A program made the translations under genes and the position numbers. A model generated the notes under the pieces. It made no database searches. It was not told the origin of the DNA and saw only the letters and a list, made by a program, of their open reading frames with translations. Below, piece after piece: positions 9,119 to 18,167 of a stretch of 64,000 nucleotides of DNA (its first letter is position 1; every line of letters begins with the position of its first letter). Origin of the DNA: Arsukibacterium sp. (GTDB lineage: Bacteria > Pseudomonadota > Gammaproteobacteria > Enterobacterales > Alteromonadaceae); contig NZ_JAGYIM010000023.1 of NCBI RefSeq assembly GCF_018402695.1, forward strand, positions 116,141 through 180,140, in the 5' to 3' direction.

Positions 9119-11379
9119 TTATGTTGCTCCCAGCCAGCAACTGCCGCACTTTATCGACAATCTGTTGTTTTGACGGCAGCACCGCATAGGCGGCGGCACC
9201 CAGCGGAATAAAGCTGTCCTCTGCGGTGATCCTACTTAACTGGTAACAGCCTGGTCGCGCCTCATGCAAGGCGGTAAACAGCTCTTCGCTAAGCGAGCCG
9301 CGCCGCCGGCACTCATCGACAATCAGTACCTGGCGACAATCTGCCAGCGCTGCAACGATAGCATCAATATGCAGTGGTACCAGGCAGCGTAAATCCAGCA
9401 CTCGCAGGCTGTAACCTGCTTGCGCCAGCTCTGCTGCAGCCTGCCGGCTTAAGTAATAGCCATTGCCGTAACTGATAATGGTCAGCGCCGGCTGCTCTAC
9501 CGTGCCCTGCTCAGGGGCCTGGCCCGAGACCTGGCCTGAGACTGGGTAAGCAGCCTGGTTAAACACAGCCGGCTCCCCCAGCGCCGGTAACGGTTCATCA
9601 GGCAGCGGATAGTCGCAAAGCCAGCCGCCATCGCCCGGGGCCAGTAAATCGCGGGTCATATATAAGGCAATCGGTTCTAAAAAGATCACCAGCCGTTTCT
9701 GCTCATAAGCCAGCTGCACTGCCTGGCGTAAAAGCAAGGCGGCGTCGGCACCGTTTGACGGACACAGCACAATAATGCCCGGAATATCCCGGAATACCGC
9801 AAACGAATTATCATTATGAAAATGACCACCAAAACCGCGCTGATAGGCCAGGCCGGCGATCCTGATCACCATGCCATTGTGATACTGACCATTGGAGAAA
9901 AACGGCAGCGTGGCCGCCTCGCCGCGGATCTGATCTTCTGCATTATGGACATAAGCCAGAAACTGAATTTCCGCAATCGGCAACATGCCCTGCTGCGCCA
10001 GGCCTATCGCCATCCCCAGAATACTTTGTTCATCCAGTAAGGTATTAATGACCCGATTGCCACCAAACGCCTGAATTAAATGCTGCGATACGCCGTAAAC
10101 CCCGCCTTTTTTGGCGACATCTTCACCAAACAGCACGGTATTGCCGTACTGGGCAAATAAATCATGCAGGGTCCAGTTCAGCAGTTTGGCTAAATGCTGT
10201 GGCTTACCGAGGTTATGCTTATCGAACTCAAATAGCGCACTGCGAATGGCCGTTGGTGGTAACGGTGGTGCCGGCAATGCAGGGCGCACTGGCGCTATCG
10301 CGGCCATAACCTGGGCCGCTGTTTGTAATTTGGGCCGGCTGCTGGCAACGGCGGCTACCCGGCTGATCTGGCTGGCTAAATCGAGCACCACATTTAATAA
10401 CTGTGGCCGGCTTAACACGCCGCGCGCCAGCATCGTCGCGGTGCTGGCCAGAATAGGGTCGAGCTCCAGCTCAGCGTTAATCAGGTTTTTACTGCGATAG
10501 GCGGTTTCGGTATCAGCCCCGGCATGGCCAAATAAGCGCACGGTGGATAAATGTAACAGCGCTGGCTGGCGTTTAGTCCGGACATAGTGCGCCGCTTTGC
10601 GGGCCACCGCGAAGGTTTGGGCCAAATCGCGGCCATCGGCAGCAAAGTAACGCAGCTCAGGCCGGTCGGCCAGGCTTTGTTCAATCCAGCCCTGCGGTGT
10701 TGGCGTGGAAATACCCAGGCCGTTATCCTCACAGACAAACAACATTGGTACCGGCACATGCTGATACGCCGCCCAGCAAGCCGCATTAATGGCGCCCTGA
10801 GCAGTGGAATGGTTGGCCGAGGCATCGCCAAAGCTGCACATCACTATCGCATCATGCGGCCAGTTGCCGCTCTGGCCCAGCCGCTTACTTAAATCAATGG
10901 CAAAAGCAGTACCAACCGCTTTAGGTATTTGCGAGGCAATAGTGCTGGTTTGCGGCGGAATATTCAGCGCCAGGCTGCCCAGCACCTTGTGCCGGCCGCC
11001 GGAGATAGGAGTCATCACTGGAGGCACAGAACGACAGCAACATATCGTACAGTGGTGTACTACCCGGTAACTGTTTACTGCGCTCAATAAAAAAGGCACC
11101 ACTGCGGTAATGTAAAAACGCCGGATCGGTTAAGCGCAGTGCCGCTGCCACCGCGGCATTACCCTCATGGCCGGCACTGCCAATGGTGTAAAAGCTCTGG
11201 CCTTTAGCCTGCAATAAGCGCGACTGCAAATCCAGCAGGCGGCTGCTTAGTTGGCTGTGCCAGAGCCGGTACAGTTCACTGTCACTTAAGCCCTGCTGCA
11301 AACTGCTGGCCGGTGCTAAGCTGTTGCTGTCAATCTGCTGAAGAAACTGCTGCAGCCACGGATGCATCGGTTCGGCCAC
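9111..11379 (-). CDS. Fused E1 alpha-beta thiamine-diphosphate 2-oxo acid dehydrogenase component (frameshifted)
   Basis: Decarboxylating component of a 2-oxo acid dehydrogenase, with alpha and beta halves in one chain of about 755 residues. The N-terminal alpha half has GSAGHEGNAAVAAAL and the thiamine-binding motif CSFGDASANHSTAQGA; the beta half (FGEDVAKKGGVYGVSQHL, GDGGWLCDYPLP, DECRRRGSLSEELF) resembles branched-chain E1 beta. The frame slips once near 11010: one extra base separates CASSDD from PISGGRHKVLGSLALN. Removing it gives an unbroken enzyme. It starts two bases after gcdH and overlaps the acyltransferase gene. No E2 or E3 gene is nearby, so it must use a distant complex or act as a stand-alone decarboxylase. 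The natural substrate is unknown; 2-oxoadipate would be logical given gcdH. Confidence 0.78.
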
Positions 11380-11381
11380 GG

Positions 11382-12557
11382 TTAGCTGAATGCCTGCAGA
11401 CCGGTCTGGGCCCGGCCTAAAATTAACGCATGTACATCATGGGTGCCTTCGTAGGTATTTACCGCCTCTAAATTCATTACATGGCGAATCACATGATATT
11501 CATCGGCAATGCCATTGCCGCCGTGCATATCGCGGGCCAGACGGGCAATATCCAGCGCCTTGCCACAGGAATTGCGCTTAATCAGCGAAATAGTTTCCGG
11601 CGCTAACTGGCCGGCATCCATCAAGCGCCCGGCCTGCAAGCAGCCCAGCAAGCCAATGCTGATCTCGGTTTGCATATCGGCCAGTTTTTTCTGGATCAGC
11701 TGGGTCTGGGCCAGTGGCCGGCCAAACTGGGTGCGGTCCAGCGTATACTGGCGGGCGGCATGCCAGCAGAACTCGGCTGCGCCTAATGCGCCCCAGGCAA
11801 TACCATAACGTGCTTTATTCAGGCAGCCAAAGGGGCCTTTTAAGCCACGTACTTCCGGGAAAATCGCCTCTTCCGGCACTTCGACGTTTTCCATCACTAT
11901 TTCGCCGGTAATCGAGGCCCTGAGCGAGAATTTGCCGTCAATTTTCGGCGCACTTAGGCCTTTCATGCCTTTTTCCAGCACAAAACCGCGAATTTCACCG
12001 TCTAACTTAGCCCACACCACAAACACATCAGCAATTGGCGAGTTAGTGATCCACATCTTGCTGCCGTTCAGCAGATAACCATTGGAGGTTTTCTTCGCCA
12101 CGGTGCGCATACCGGCGGGATCAGAGCCGGCATCCGGCTCGGTTAAGCCAAAACAGCCCACCCATTCGCCAGTCGCCAGTTTGGGCAGGTATTTCTGGCG
12201 CTGCGCTTCGGTGCCATATTCATGAATAGGGTGCATCACTAACGAGGACTGCACGCTCATGGCACTGCGATAACCGCTGTCGACCCGCTCTACTTCACGC
12301 GCCACCAGGCCATAGCACACATAATTGACCGCTGAGCAGCCGTATTTTTCCGGCAAGGTAGCGCCCAGCAGCCCCAGTTCGCCCAGTTCAGTCATAATTT
12401 CGCGGTGAAAGTGTTCATTGCGGTTGGCCATTAATACCCGGGGTTGCAGTTTATCCTGGCAATACTGATGCGCAGTATCACGGATCATCCGCTCTTCTTC
12501 GCTTAACATTGCAGATAATTGAAACGGGTCTTGCCAATCAAATACCGGGCGGGCCAT
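11382..12557 (-). CDS. gcdH: Glutaryl-CoA dehydrogenase
   Basis: FAD acyl-CoA dehydrogenase of 391 residues that oxidises and decarboxylates glutaryl-CoA to crotonyl-CoA in lysine and tryptophan breakdown. The call is specific: the substrate-carboxylate arginine region [15 protein letters not shown] and the catalytic glutamate region [16 protein letters not shown] match glutaryl-CoA dehydrogenases rather than short- or medium-chain enzymes. [15 protein letters not shown] is the FAD-site signature. First gene of a tightly packed three-gene operon and divergent from a LysR regulator, the arrangement commonly seen for gcdH and its activator. No CoA-transferase gene is adjacent. Confidence 0.92.
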   Translation of the reverse strand: MARPVFDWQDPFQLSAMLSEEERMIRDTAHQYCQDKLQPRVLMANRNEHFHREIMTELGELGLLGATLPEKYGCSAVNYVCYGLVAREVERVDSGYRSAMSVQSSLVMHPIHEYGTEAQRQKYLPKLATGEWVGCFGLTEPDAGSDPAGMRTVAKKTSNGYLLNGSKMWITNSPIADVFVVWAKLDGEIRGFVLEKGMKGLSAPKIDGKFSLRASITGEIVMENVEVPEEAIFPEVRGLKGPFGCLNKARYGIAWGALGAAEFCWHAARQYTLDRTQFGRPLAQTQLIQKKLADMQTEISIGLLGCLQAGRLMDAGQLAPETISLIKRNSCGKALDIARLARDMHGGNGIADEYHVIRHVMNLEAVNTYEGTHDVHALILGRAQTGLQAFS

Positions 12558-12578
12558 AACGCTACCTCATGCTGTTGT

Positions 12579-12595
12579 TCGATAAAAAATATCGA
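12579..12595. promoter_or_regulatory. Candidate LysR operator between gcdH and lysR
   Basis: The 151-base gap between the divergent gcdH and lysR genes contains the perfect interrupted palindrome TCGATA-AAAAA-TATCGA at 12579-12595, only about 22 bases from the gcdH start codon. LysR proteins bind interrupted AT-rich dyads in such gaps. The dyad is wider than the classical T-N11-A box and lies close to the gene, so assignment is tentative. Confidence 0.35.
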
Positions 12596-12708
12596 CAAAA
12601 ATGACGATAAATATGCTTTTGTGCTGAATTAAAGCCTGTTGCTCACTCTACTGCGGCCTGCTATAAAGTTAAAATATATTAATTCTGTATCTGGTATAGC
12701 TTTTACCT

Positions 12709-13553
12709 ATGGATATTCGCCAACTCAGCTACTTTGTCGCCGTCTATGAACAGGGCAGTATCAGCGCCGCCGCCCGCCAGTGCTGCGTGGCCCAGCCATC
12801 GTTGTCAGCGGCCTTGCGCCAGTTAGAGCTGGAGCTGGGGGTGAAGTTATTTGTCCGCTTACCCAAAGGGGTAACTCCAACGGAGGATGGCGACAAGTTG
12901 TATAACCATGCCGGCAAACTGCTTGGCCAGTTGCAGTCATTAAAAGCGTCGTTCCGCACGCCGGTTAACCGGGTGCAATTCAGGCTGGGTTTAATTAAGG
13001 CTCTGGGGGTAGAACGAATGAGCGCGCTGCTGCGCGAATTCAGTCAGCAGGTCGATGGCCTCGGAGCTGCATTTGGTCGAGCCGGACGAGCCCTGCGATG
13101 CCCGGATTATTACCCCGCAACAACTTAAAACCGGCGAAGTGCTGCAACCTCTGTGGCACGACCGCTATTTATTAGCGCTGCCGCCGGCCTGGCCGCTGAG
13201 CCTGCAAGCACAGATTAGCCCTGGATGATTTTGCCGACTTACCCCTTATTAAACGCATGCCCTGCGACGCCTGGGCCGCCTTTTATCCTGAACTGCTGCG
13301 CCGGGAGATCCGACCCGACATCCGCGCCGACATTCAAACCATTGAATATGCCCTTGGCCTGGTATCGGCTGGCGTCGGCTGCGCGCTGGTGCCCGATCTG
13401 GACAGCCTGCGCCAGCGCAGCGATGTCAGTTTACGGCCTATCCAGGGTCTGCAACTGGAACGCACCCTGGTACTGGCGCATGGCCGCAATCAGGACAGTA
13501 GCGCCTTGCAGGTGCTGCGTCAGCTCTGCCAGCAAGCTGCCGCCAAAAACTGA
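12709..13553 (+). CDS. LysR-family regulator next to gcdH (two frameshifts)
   Basis: Probable transcriptional activator of the divergent gcdH operon. Residues 1-60 are the LysR winged helix (MDIRQLSYFVAVYEQGSISAAARQ...). The effector domain is interrupted: near 13061 an extra G (CTCGGAG for CTCGAG) and near 13220 an extra C (AGCCCTGG for AGCCTGG) shift the frame. Removing both gives REFSQQVDGLELHLVEPD and QISLDDFADLPLIKRMPCD and a continuous protein of about 280 residues ending at 13553. Both lesions are +1, as in most other broken genes in this window, so sequencing error is as likely as real inactivation. If real, control of gcdH would be lost. Confidence 0.75.
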
Positions 13554-13663
13554 AAAATTATGCCATGCTCTATTCTGGCCGGATTAACACGGCCTGGGCT
13601 AAACTGGCCTGATCTAAACTGGCCTGGCACCGTACATCTGACCATAAATGCGTTGAGAATGGA

Positions 13664-14158
13664 ATGACTATGCATCTGACAATACTATTACGCCAGGGCC
13701 TGATGCTTTTGACCTTACTGGCGCTGACGTATCTGGCCGCCGGCATTGGCGCGCTGGGTTCAATCAACGCTGCCAGCTTTTACCGCGAACTGCAGTTGCC
13801 CGCTTTTGCCCCACCTGCCTGGTTATTTGGTCCGGTCTGGACCCTGCTTTACACCTTAATGGCGGTTGCCGCCTGGCTGGTCTGGCGCAGTACCAAACAA
13901 CACCGGGCGGCATTGGGGTTGTACTTTGCTCAGCTGGCGGTTAATGCCTTATGGAGCTGGTTGTTTTTCGCCTGGTATCAGGGCGCCCTGGCATTTGCCA
14001 ATATCCTGCTGTTACTGCCGTTAATTATTGCCACCGCGCTGTGTTTCTGGCGCCAGAATAAGCTCGCTGGCCTGCTGCTGGTGCCTTATCTGTTATGGGT
14101 TAGCTTTGCCGCCGTGCTGAATTTCAGTATCTGGCAGCTTAACCCCGGGGTGCTATAA
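13664..14158 (+). CDS. tspO: TspO/MBR family tryptophan-rich sensory protein
   Basis: A 164-residue five-helix membrane protein of the translocator-protein family, which binds porphyrins and affects tetrapyrrole and stress responses. Typical features are FAPPAWLFGPVWTLLYTLMAVAAW in the second helix region and ALWSWLFFAWYQGALAF, with tryptophans lining the pocket. Length is normal. It stands alone downstream of the lysR gene; the 110 bases between hold a short imperfect repeat (TAAACTGGCCTG twice, 13597-13623) of no obvious role. The ligand cannot be inferred. Confidence 0.85.
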   Translation: MTMHLTILLRQGLMLLTLLALTYLAAGIGALGSINAASFYRELQLPAFAPPAWLFGPVWTLLYTLMAVAAWLVWRSTKQHRAALGLYFAQLAVNALWSWLFFAWYQGALAFANILLLLPLIIATALCFWRQNKLAGLLLVPYLLWVSFAAVLNFSIWQLNPGVL

Positions 14159-14302
14159 GCGCCTTGTCATTCCCTCCCTGCGGGTCCTGGGGTTGATCTC
14201 TGGCAACAAAACTGCAAAATAGTGGGTTAATTTCCAGCTAAGCAGCGGCGAGAAAGCGCGCAACAGGGTACAATGCGCGCAGCAGATCACACAGGAGTTC
14301 TC

Positions 14303-15367
14303 ATGCCAATCAGCACGCAACATAAAGTTTATCTTCCGGCCAGCGCAAAATCGAACCAGTACATTCTGGCTGAAATTAAAGCCACCCCGGAGCTTTACCA
14401 GCATTACAGCAGTGAGCAGGTGTGTTATCAGCAACTCAGCCAGCAGCTGTTCACTCTGGCCGACAGCCTCAACTTACATAATGTGCATTTAATTGCCACA
14501 GATAAACTGCCGGTAGTGCGTTTTCACACCGAAGCCCATGTTTTTCAAACGGCTGAGCAAATTCTGTTTTTCTATAATCCGGCTTATCATGAAGCGCAAA
14601 ACCTGTTCAGTCGGCCGGGGTATCAGGCGCGGAAAATCCGCCTGCTGTTTTTAGCCACCGGTAACGATATCCGGGCCAATGCCGCTGACTTCCATCAGCG
14701 GGTTTTACAGCTGCTGCAGCAACTGCAGCCACAACTGCCTGAGCAGAACCTGAAGATTAAAATCCGCGATCATCAGCATTTATCCTATGATTTACTGGCA
14801 AAAAGCAAAGGCGATCGCGAGAGCTATGGCTATAAGTTACGGGCTATTGCCGGCCGTTATGCTACCCGTAAGCTCAGCCTGCCAGAGCATAGCGCCTTAA
14901 CCTATGTCCACCTTACTTTGCCCCTTAGCCGCGCCCTGAAACAGCAGTATGTCGCTAACGACAGTCTGGATTACAGCCCGCTGTATCAGCAGCTGGAGCA
15001 ACATCTGAAAAACGCTATTCAGGCTAAAGATTTAAACCGGGTAGCCATTATTGGCAATGGCTTAACCCCGCTGGTCCGCAACAGTAAGTTTGATAAACCG
15101 GAAACCACCGCCGAGCTGCAACTGCTGGGCTTTGATCCGGCCAATAATGCCGCTCAGTTTATCAGTGACTGGCAGGGCGATAATCTGGTAGAAGCGGTGC
15201 ATATTTTAATTGTCGCCGGCAGCGATGACATGACCGAGACTGGCTATGGCCGCTTTATGAATCAGGTGGAAGCTGCGCTGCGCAGTTTTGCCGATAAGCT
15301 GGCGATTAACCCGGAAAAACAAGATTTAACGGTACGGTTTCATCAGCATATCAGCTATAACAGTTAA
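14303..15367 (+). CDS. DUF3083 family protein of unknown function
   Basis: A 354-residue soluble protein without signal peptide or membrane segments. The sequence (HKVYLPASAKSNQYILAE, IKDHQHLSYDLLAK-like region, GYKLRAIAGRYATR) matches what I recall of DUF3083, a family mostly seen in Shewanella and relatives; no role is established. The ORF could start 30 bases earlier at 14273, but AGGAG at 14292-14296 sits seven bases before the ATG at 14303, which decides the start. It is a single transcription unit closed by a good terminator. Confidence 0.7.
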   Translation: MPISTQHKVYLPASAKSNQYILAEIKATPELYQHYSSEQVCYQQLSQQLFTLADSLNLHNVHLIATDKLPVVRFHTEAHVFQTAEQILFFYNPAYHEAQNLFSRPGYQARKIRLLFLATGNDIRANAADFHQRVLQLLQQLQPQLPEQNLKIKIRDHQHLSYDLLAKSKGDRESYGYKLRAIAGRYATRKLSLPEHSALTYVHLTLPLSRALKQQYVANDSLDYSPLYQQLEQHLKNAIQAKDLNRVAIIGNGLTPLVRNSKFDKPETTAELQLLGFDPANNAAQFISDWQGDNLVEAVHILIVAGSDDMTETGYGRFMNQVEAALRSFADKLAINPEKQDLTVRFHQHISYNS

Positions 15368-15392
15368 CGCTGTCAAGCCTGTCCCTTATAGC

Positions 15393-15415
15393 AAGGCCGG
15401 TACACCCGGCCTTTT
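15393..15415 (+). terminator. Rho-independent terminator after the DUF3083 gene
   Basis: AAGGCCGG at 15393-15400 pairs perfectly with CCGGCCTT at 15406-15413 around a five-base loop, continuing into a T-rich tail. It lies 26 bases beyond the stop codon. Confidence 0.8.
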
Positions 15416-15476
15416 TAATGATATCAGCCCGCAGGAACCGGGGTTGCCGGTATTCTGAGATCCAAGGCAATCGCGC

Positions 15477-15918
15477 TCACTGTTGCTCGCCTTTGCTGTT
15501 GTCGGCATTTACCTGGCGATCCAATGCTTTAATAATATCGCGCCAGCTTAAAATGCCCAGCGGCTGGTTGGCACTATTAACCACCGGAATACACGACACG
15601 CCCTCAGTATTCAGCAGATGAATCGCATCCATTACCTTGGCATGCTCACGCAGGGTAACCGGCTTGCGGCGCATAACCTGGTGTACCTTCTTATTTAAGG
15701 TGGCCAGATCACGGGCCGTTTCTGCGGCCGGTGCCAATGTTGGGACTTAAAGCTTTAAACAAATCACGGTCAGATATCACCCCCAGCAAACTATTGTTTT
15801 CCACTACCAGCACGTGATGAAACTTCACATGGTCAAAAATCTCTTTTACCACCGCCAGGGTATCATCAGGTGATACGCTAACCGGCTGTTTACTCATTAA
15901 CTGGCTCAGACTAACCAT
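15477..15918 (-). CDS. Stand-alone CBS-domain-pair protein (one frameshift)
   Basis: A small cytoplasmic Bateman-module protein that should bind adenine nucleotides as an energy or redox sensor. The first CBS motif spans MSKQPVSVSPDDTLAVV...LLGVISDRDLFKAL, the second MRRKPVTLREHAKVMDAIHLL...PLGILSWRDIIKAL. A single extra base in the GGCC near 15730 splits it into two ORFs; skipping it joins NIGT to AAETARDLATLNKK and gives about 146 residues, the usual size for such proteins. An upstream purine-rich GGAGG lies close to the ATG at 15918. The lesion is probably a sequencing insertion. Confidence 0.8.
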
Positions 15919-16081
15919 GTTGCAACCTCCACAGGCTATTTGCTGTAGCTTAGCGTACTGGCCGCTTTTTTGAAATTCCGCCGCTTATCAGCCCAGCTTG
16001 GCATTGACAAGCCGCCGTTAAGAAAACAAAATGCTACTAATAATTAATTAAACGTTAATAAGCACGATAACGGAAGCGGAA

Positions 16082-17230
16082 ATGATCACGGAAACGGAAA
16101 TCCCCGCGGATTTAAAGCCGCTATTGTTCGACGGCCAATTGTTTTACGGCAAGTGGGGCCAGATTTACTTTGTCAGCAAAAACCGGCTCAGTTACACCGA
16201 CATGGCCAGCACCCCTGCCGTAGCTGCAGTTAACGACACTATTTATGGCCGTTACTTCCTGCAGGATATCGAGCCTGCCTGGCAGCGTGATAGCATCTTG
16301 CGCGATTTATACCGCTACGCCAAACCCTGGGCTACCGACTTATCCGGTCTCGACAGCCAGCAAGTAATAGCCGAACTGTTACATTTATTTCAGCAGGACG
16401 AGCTGCGGGTATGGCAACTGACCGACGGCTGGGTCAGGCCACCCGAGACACCCGGCAATAGCCCATATGTGGCAGCAGGCAGCACAGGCGCAGCCGGCGG
16501 CAGTGTCAGCGCCGGCCCTACCAGCACCGGCAAAGCCAGCAAACCCAAAGGTGGCGGTGCCACTACAACGTCGCCGGTAACTGCCAAAACCGCGGGACAT
16601 GAGGTGGTCAGTACCGGCCCAGATTCATTAGAAAATGAGCAGACGAGATCTACTACTCCAATTGATATTACAGCGCCGCTCCCGAGCAAGACTAGCGATG
16701 GTCAAAACATCATTTACTTTGAAAAATCTGATATAAAGTGTAAAGAGTTGTGGGATGGTCAAGCTTATGAATTCTACATTGATGGACCAGATGGCGAATT
16801 AGAGTTTGCTGAAGCAAATGTTGATGCAGAAAATAGTAATATAGAATTCTACATTAATAATAACTTTAACCGTGGATATGTGCTTAAGGGTAAAGATTTC
16901 TCGCTGACCGATGAGGTGCTTCGCAGGTCAGTAGAAAAATACCAAGAAAACAACGGCATGCCCCCAACATTCTTGAACGGTACAATTATTAAAAAGAATT
17001 TAGAGAACTTTCAGAAAGAATTCTTAAAAGCTAAGGGAGCTAACTCGGAGTTATCAGATGCTGAAATAGCAAATATGGCTGTGAAGAAAATATCGTTCGG
17101 GGCCTCTAGAGAGAAAATTGGTTATAGCGATATCAATGTTGAAATTAGAAAATATGGCAGCGCAGAAATCAATGGAAAGGTTTATGAGCAGATCCCTAAA
17201 GCAGTAAAAATAACGGCGAAAAAACCGTAA
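16082..17230 (+). CDS. Two-part toxin-like protein: conserved GC-rich head, Gly/Ser/Thr linker, AT-rich C-terminal domain
   Basis: A 382-residue protein I do not recognise by name. Residues 1-120 form a compact head with aromatic residues (FDGQLFYGKWGQIYFVSKN, ELRVWQLTDGW). Residues about 120-200 are a low-complexity linker (GSTGAAGGSVSAGPTSTGKA). From about residue 205 a different domain begins, ending IPKAVKITAKKP. Base composition changes at the same place: the head and linker are GC-rich like the neighbourhood, the tail from about 16640 is clearly AT-rich. Constant head, flexible linker and foreign tail followed by a small AT-rich ORF is the layout of polymorphic toxins with an immunity gene. 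No signal peptide, PAAR, Rhs or VgrG element is visible, so delivery is unknown. The toxin activity cannot be named. Confidence 0.6.
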   Translation: MITETEIPADLKPLLFDGQLFYGKWGQIYFVSKNRLSYTDMASTPAVAAVNDTIYGRYFLQDIEPAWQRDSILRDLYRYAKPWATDLSGLDSQQVIAELLHLFQQDELRVWQLTDGWVRPPETPGNSPYVAAGSTGAAGGSVSAGPTSTGKASKPKGGGATTTSPVTAKTAGHEVVSTGPDSLENEQTRSTTPIDITAPLPSKTSDGQNIIYFEKSDIKCKELWDGQAYEFYIDGPDGELEFAEANVDAENSNIEFYINNNFNRGYVLKGKDFSLTDEVLRRSVEKYQENNGMPPTFLNGTIIKKNLENFQKEFLKAKGANSELSDAEIANMAVKKISFGASREKIGYSDINVEIRKYGSAEINGKVYEQIPKAVKITAKKP

Positions 17231-17262
17231 GCTAAGCAAGTGACGTCCAATAGGTTACATTT

Positions 17263-17511
17263 ATGAAAATATCAAAGACCAATTTACTAGACCTGCTGCT
17301 TGACTATATTGATGGTAAAAGTGAAGCCGTGAATAGAATTTCAGAGGCCTATAAAACTAAAAACACCATTTGGTCAAATGACGAATGGATTTACGTTAAA
17401 GACGTTGAATCCAGTTTGAAATCATTGAAAAAAATTCATCTACAAGGTGAGTTTGAGCAATTTGTTAATATTAGACAGCTTATACTGGATAAAAATGTCA
17501 GGCAGACTTGA
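17263..17511 (+). CDS. Small AT-rich protein, candidate immunity protein for the preceding toxin-like gene
   Basis: An 82-residue charged, helical protein (MKISKTNLLDLLLDYIDGKSEAV...) with no signal peptide or known motif. It begins 32 bases after the toxin-like gene, on the same strand, and shares its AT-rich composition, unlike the genes beyond. The immunity role is inferred only from position, size and composition. Confidence 0.45.
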   Translation: MKISKTNLLDLLLDYIDGKSEAVNRISEAYKTKNTIWSNDEWIYVKDVESSLKSLKKIHLQGEFEQFVNIRQLILDKNVRQT

Positions 17512-17521
17512 TTGAGGACAC

Positions 17522-17629
17522 ATGGATAAAAAATCGGATACTGGAATGTCGGGAAAGCATGCACTCACTTTACCCGGAATAAATTTATCTTATGTCCCAA
17601 TCTCATCACCAATACGTCACAATGACTAA
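17522..17629 (+). CDS. Possible 35-residue ORF or remnant in the AT-rich segment
   Basis: ATG at 17522 opens a 35-codon frame (MDKKSDTGMSGKHALTLPG...) preceded by GAGGA, but only three bases away, which is too close for a good ribosome site. It lies between the candidate immunity gene and the return to GC-rich sequence. It may be a debris fragment of an earlier toxin or immunity gene rather than a real gene. Apart from it, 17512-17708 holds nothing recognisable. Confidence 0.2.
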   Translation: MDKKSDTGMSGKHALTLPGINLSYVPISSPIRHND

Positions 17630-17708
17630 AATAAAAGAACCATTAAACACCGTATTAAGAAAATACTGCCATGTTGGCTAGAGAGACTTTTCACGGAGCT
17701 ACCCTGAG

Positions 17709-18167
17709 TTGCCGGATATTTCTTTACGAAATACAACTTATCGCCATCTGACGGACGAGCAGCTGGATGATGCTGCTAATAAACTGGTTCAGTATTTTAC
17801 TGACGATAAACTGCTGATTATTTACCGCATCAGCAAGGGTAAACTGTACGACACAGAAAACCAACTGGAACTGCCGCTCACTGCATTGCCCTGGCTGAAG
17901 GACACCATTATTAATGGCTTCTGGCGTCAACCTTCGGCCGGTGGCTTACCCAAAGATCAGCATAGTGTTTCGGCCACTTTTAGTGGTGAAGAGATTTTGC
18001 TGGGCCGCAGTATGAACGCGGGTGACTTCGCCAAACCTGGCTTTAAAATTGTCAATAAAAGCCGCGCATCGCATATTATGGCGTCTCGGCCACAAGAATT
18101 TCAGATAACTGATGAGCGGGTGGAGAAGGTGTTATTACCCTTGCTGAGTCAGTTGGGTGTTAACTAG
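17709..18167 (+). CDS. Hypothetical protein, possible orphan immunity or truncated gene
   Basis: A 152-residue soluble protein (TYRHLTDEQLDDAANKLVQYF...) not matching a family I know. The only start giving the full frame is TTG at 17709, with GGAG 11 bases upstream; the same frame continues upstream to a stop at 17679, reading FSRSYPE, so the 5' end may be truncated. Composition has returned to the GC-rich local style. It converges on the EAL/GGDEF gene and overlaps it by eight bases. Position directly after the toxin/immunity pair suggests an older immunity gene displaced by a tail exchange, a speculation. Confidence 0.45.
   Translation: MPDISLRNTTYRHLTDEQLDDAANKLVQYFTDDKLLIIYRISKGKLYDTENQLELPLTALPWLKDTIINGFWRQPSAGGLPKDQHSVSATFSGEEILLGRSMNAGDFAKPGFKIVNKSRASHIMASRPQEFQITDERVEKVLLPLLSQLGVN

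Noticed and set aside
13594-13624. Short repeat TAAACTGGCCTG before tspO as a regulatory element or CRISPR-like repeat.
   Set aside because: Only two imperfect units with no regular spacer; likely local slippage.
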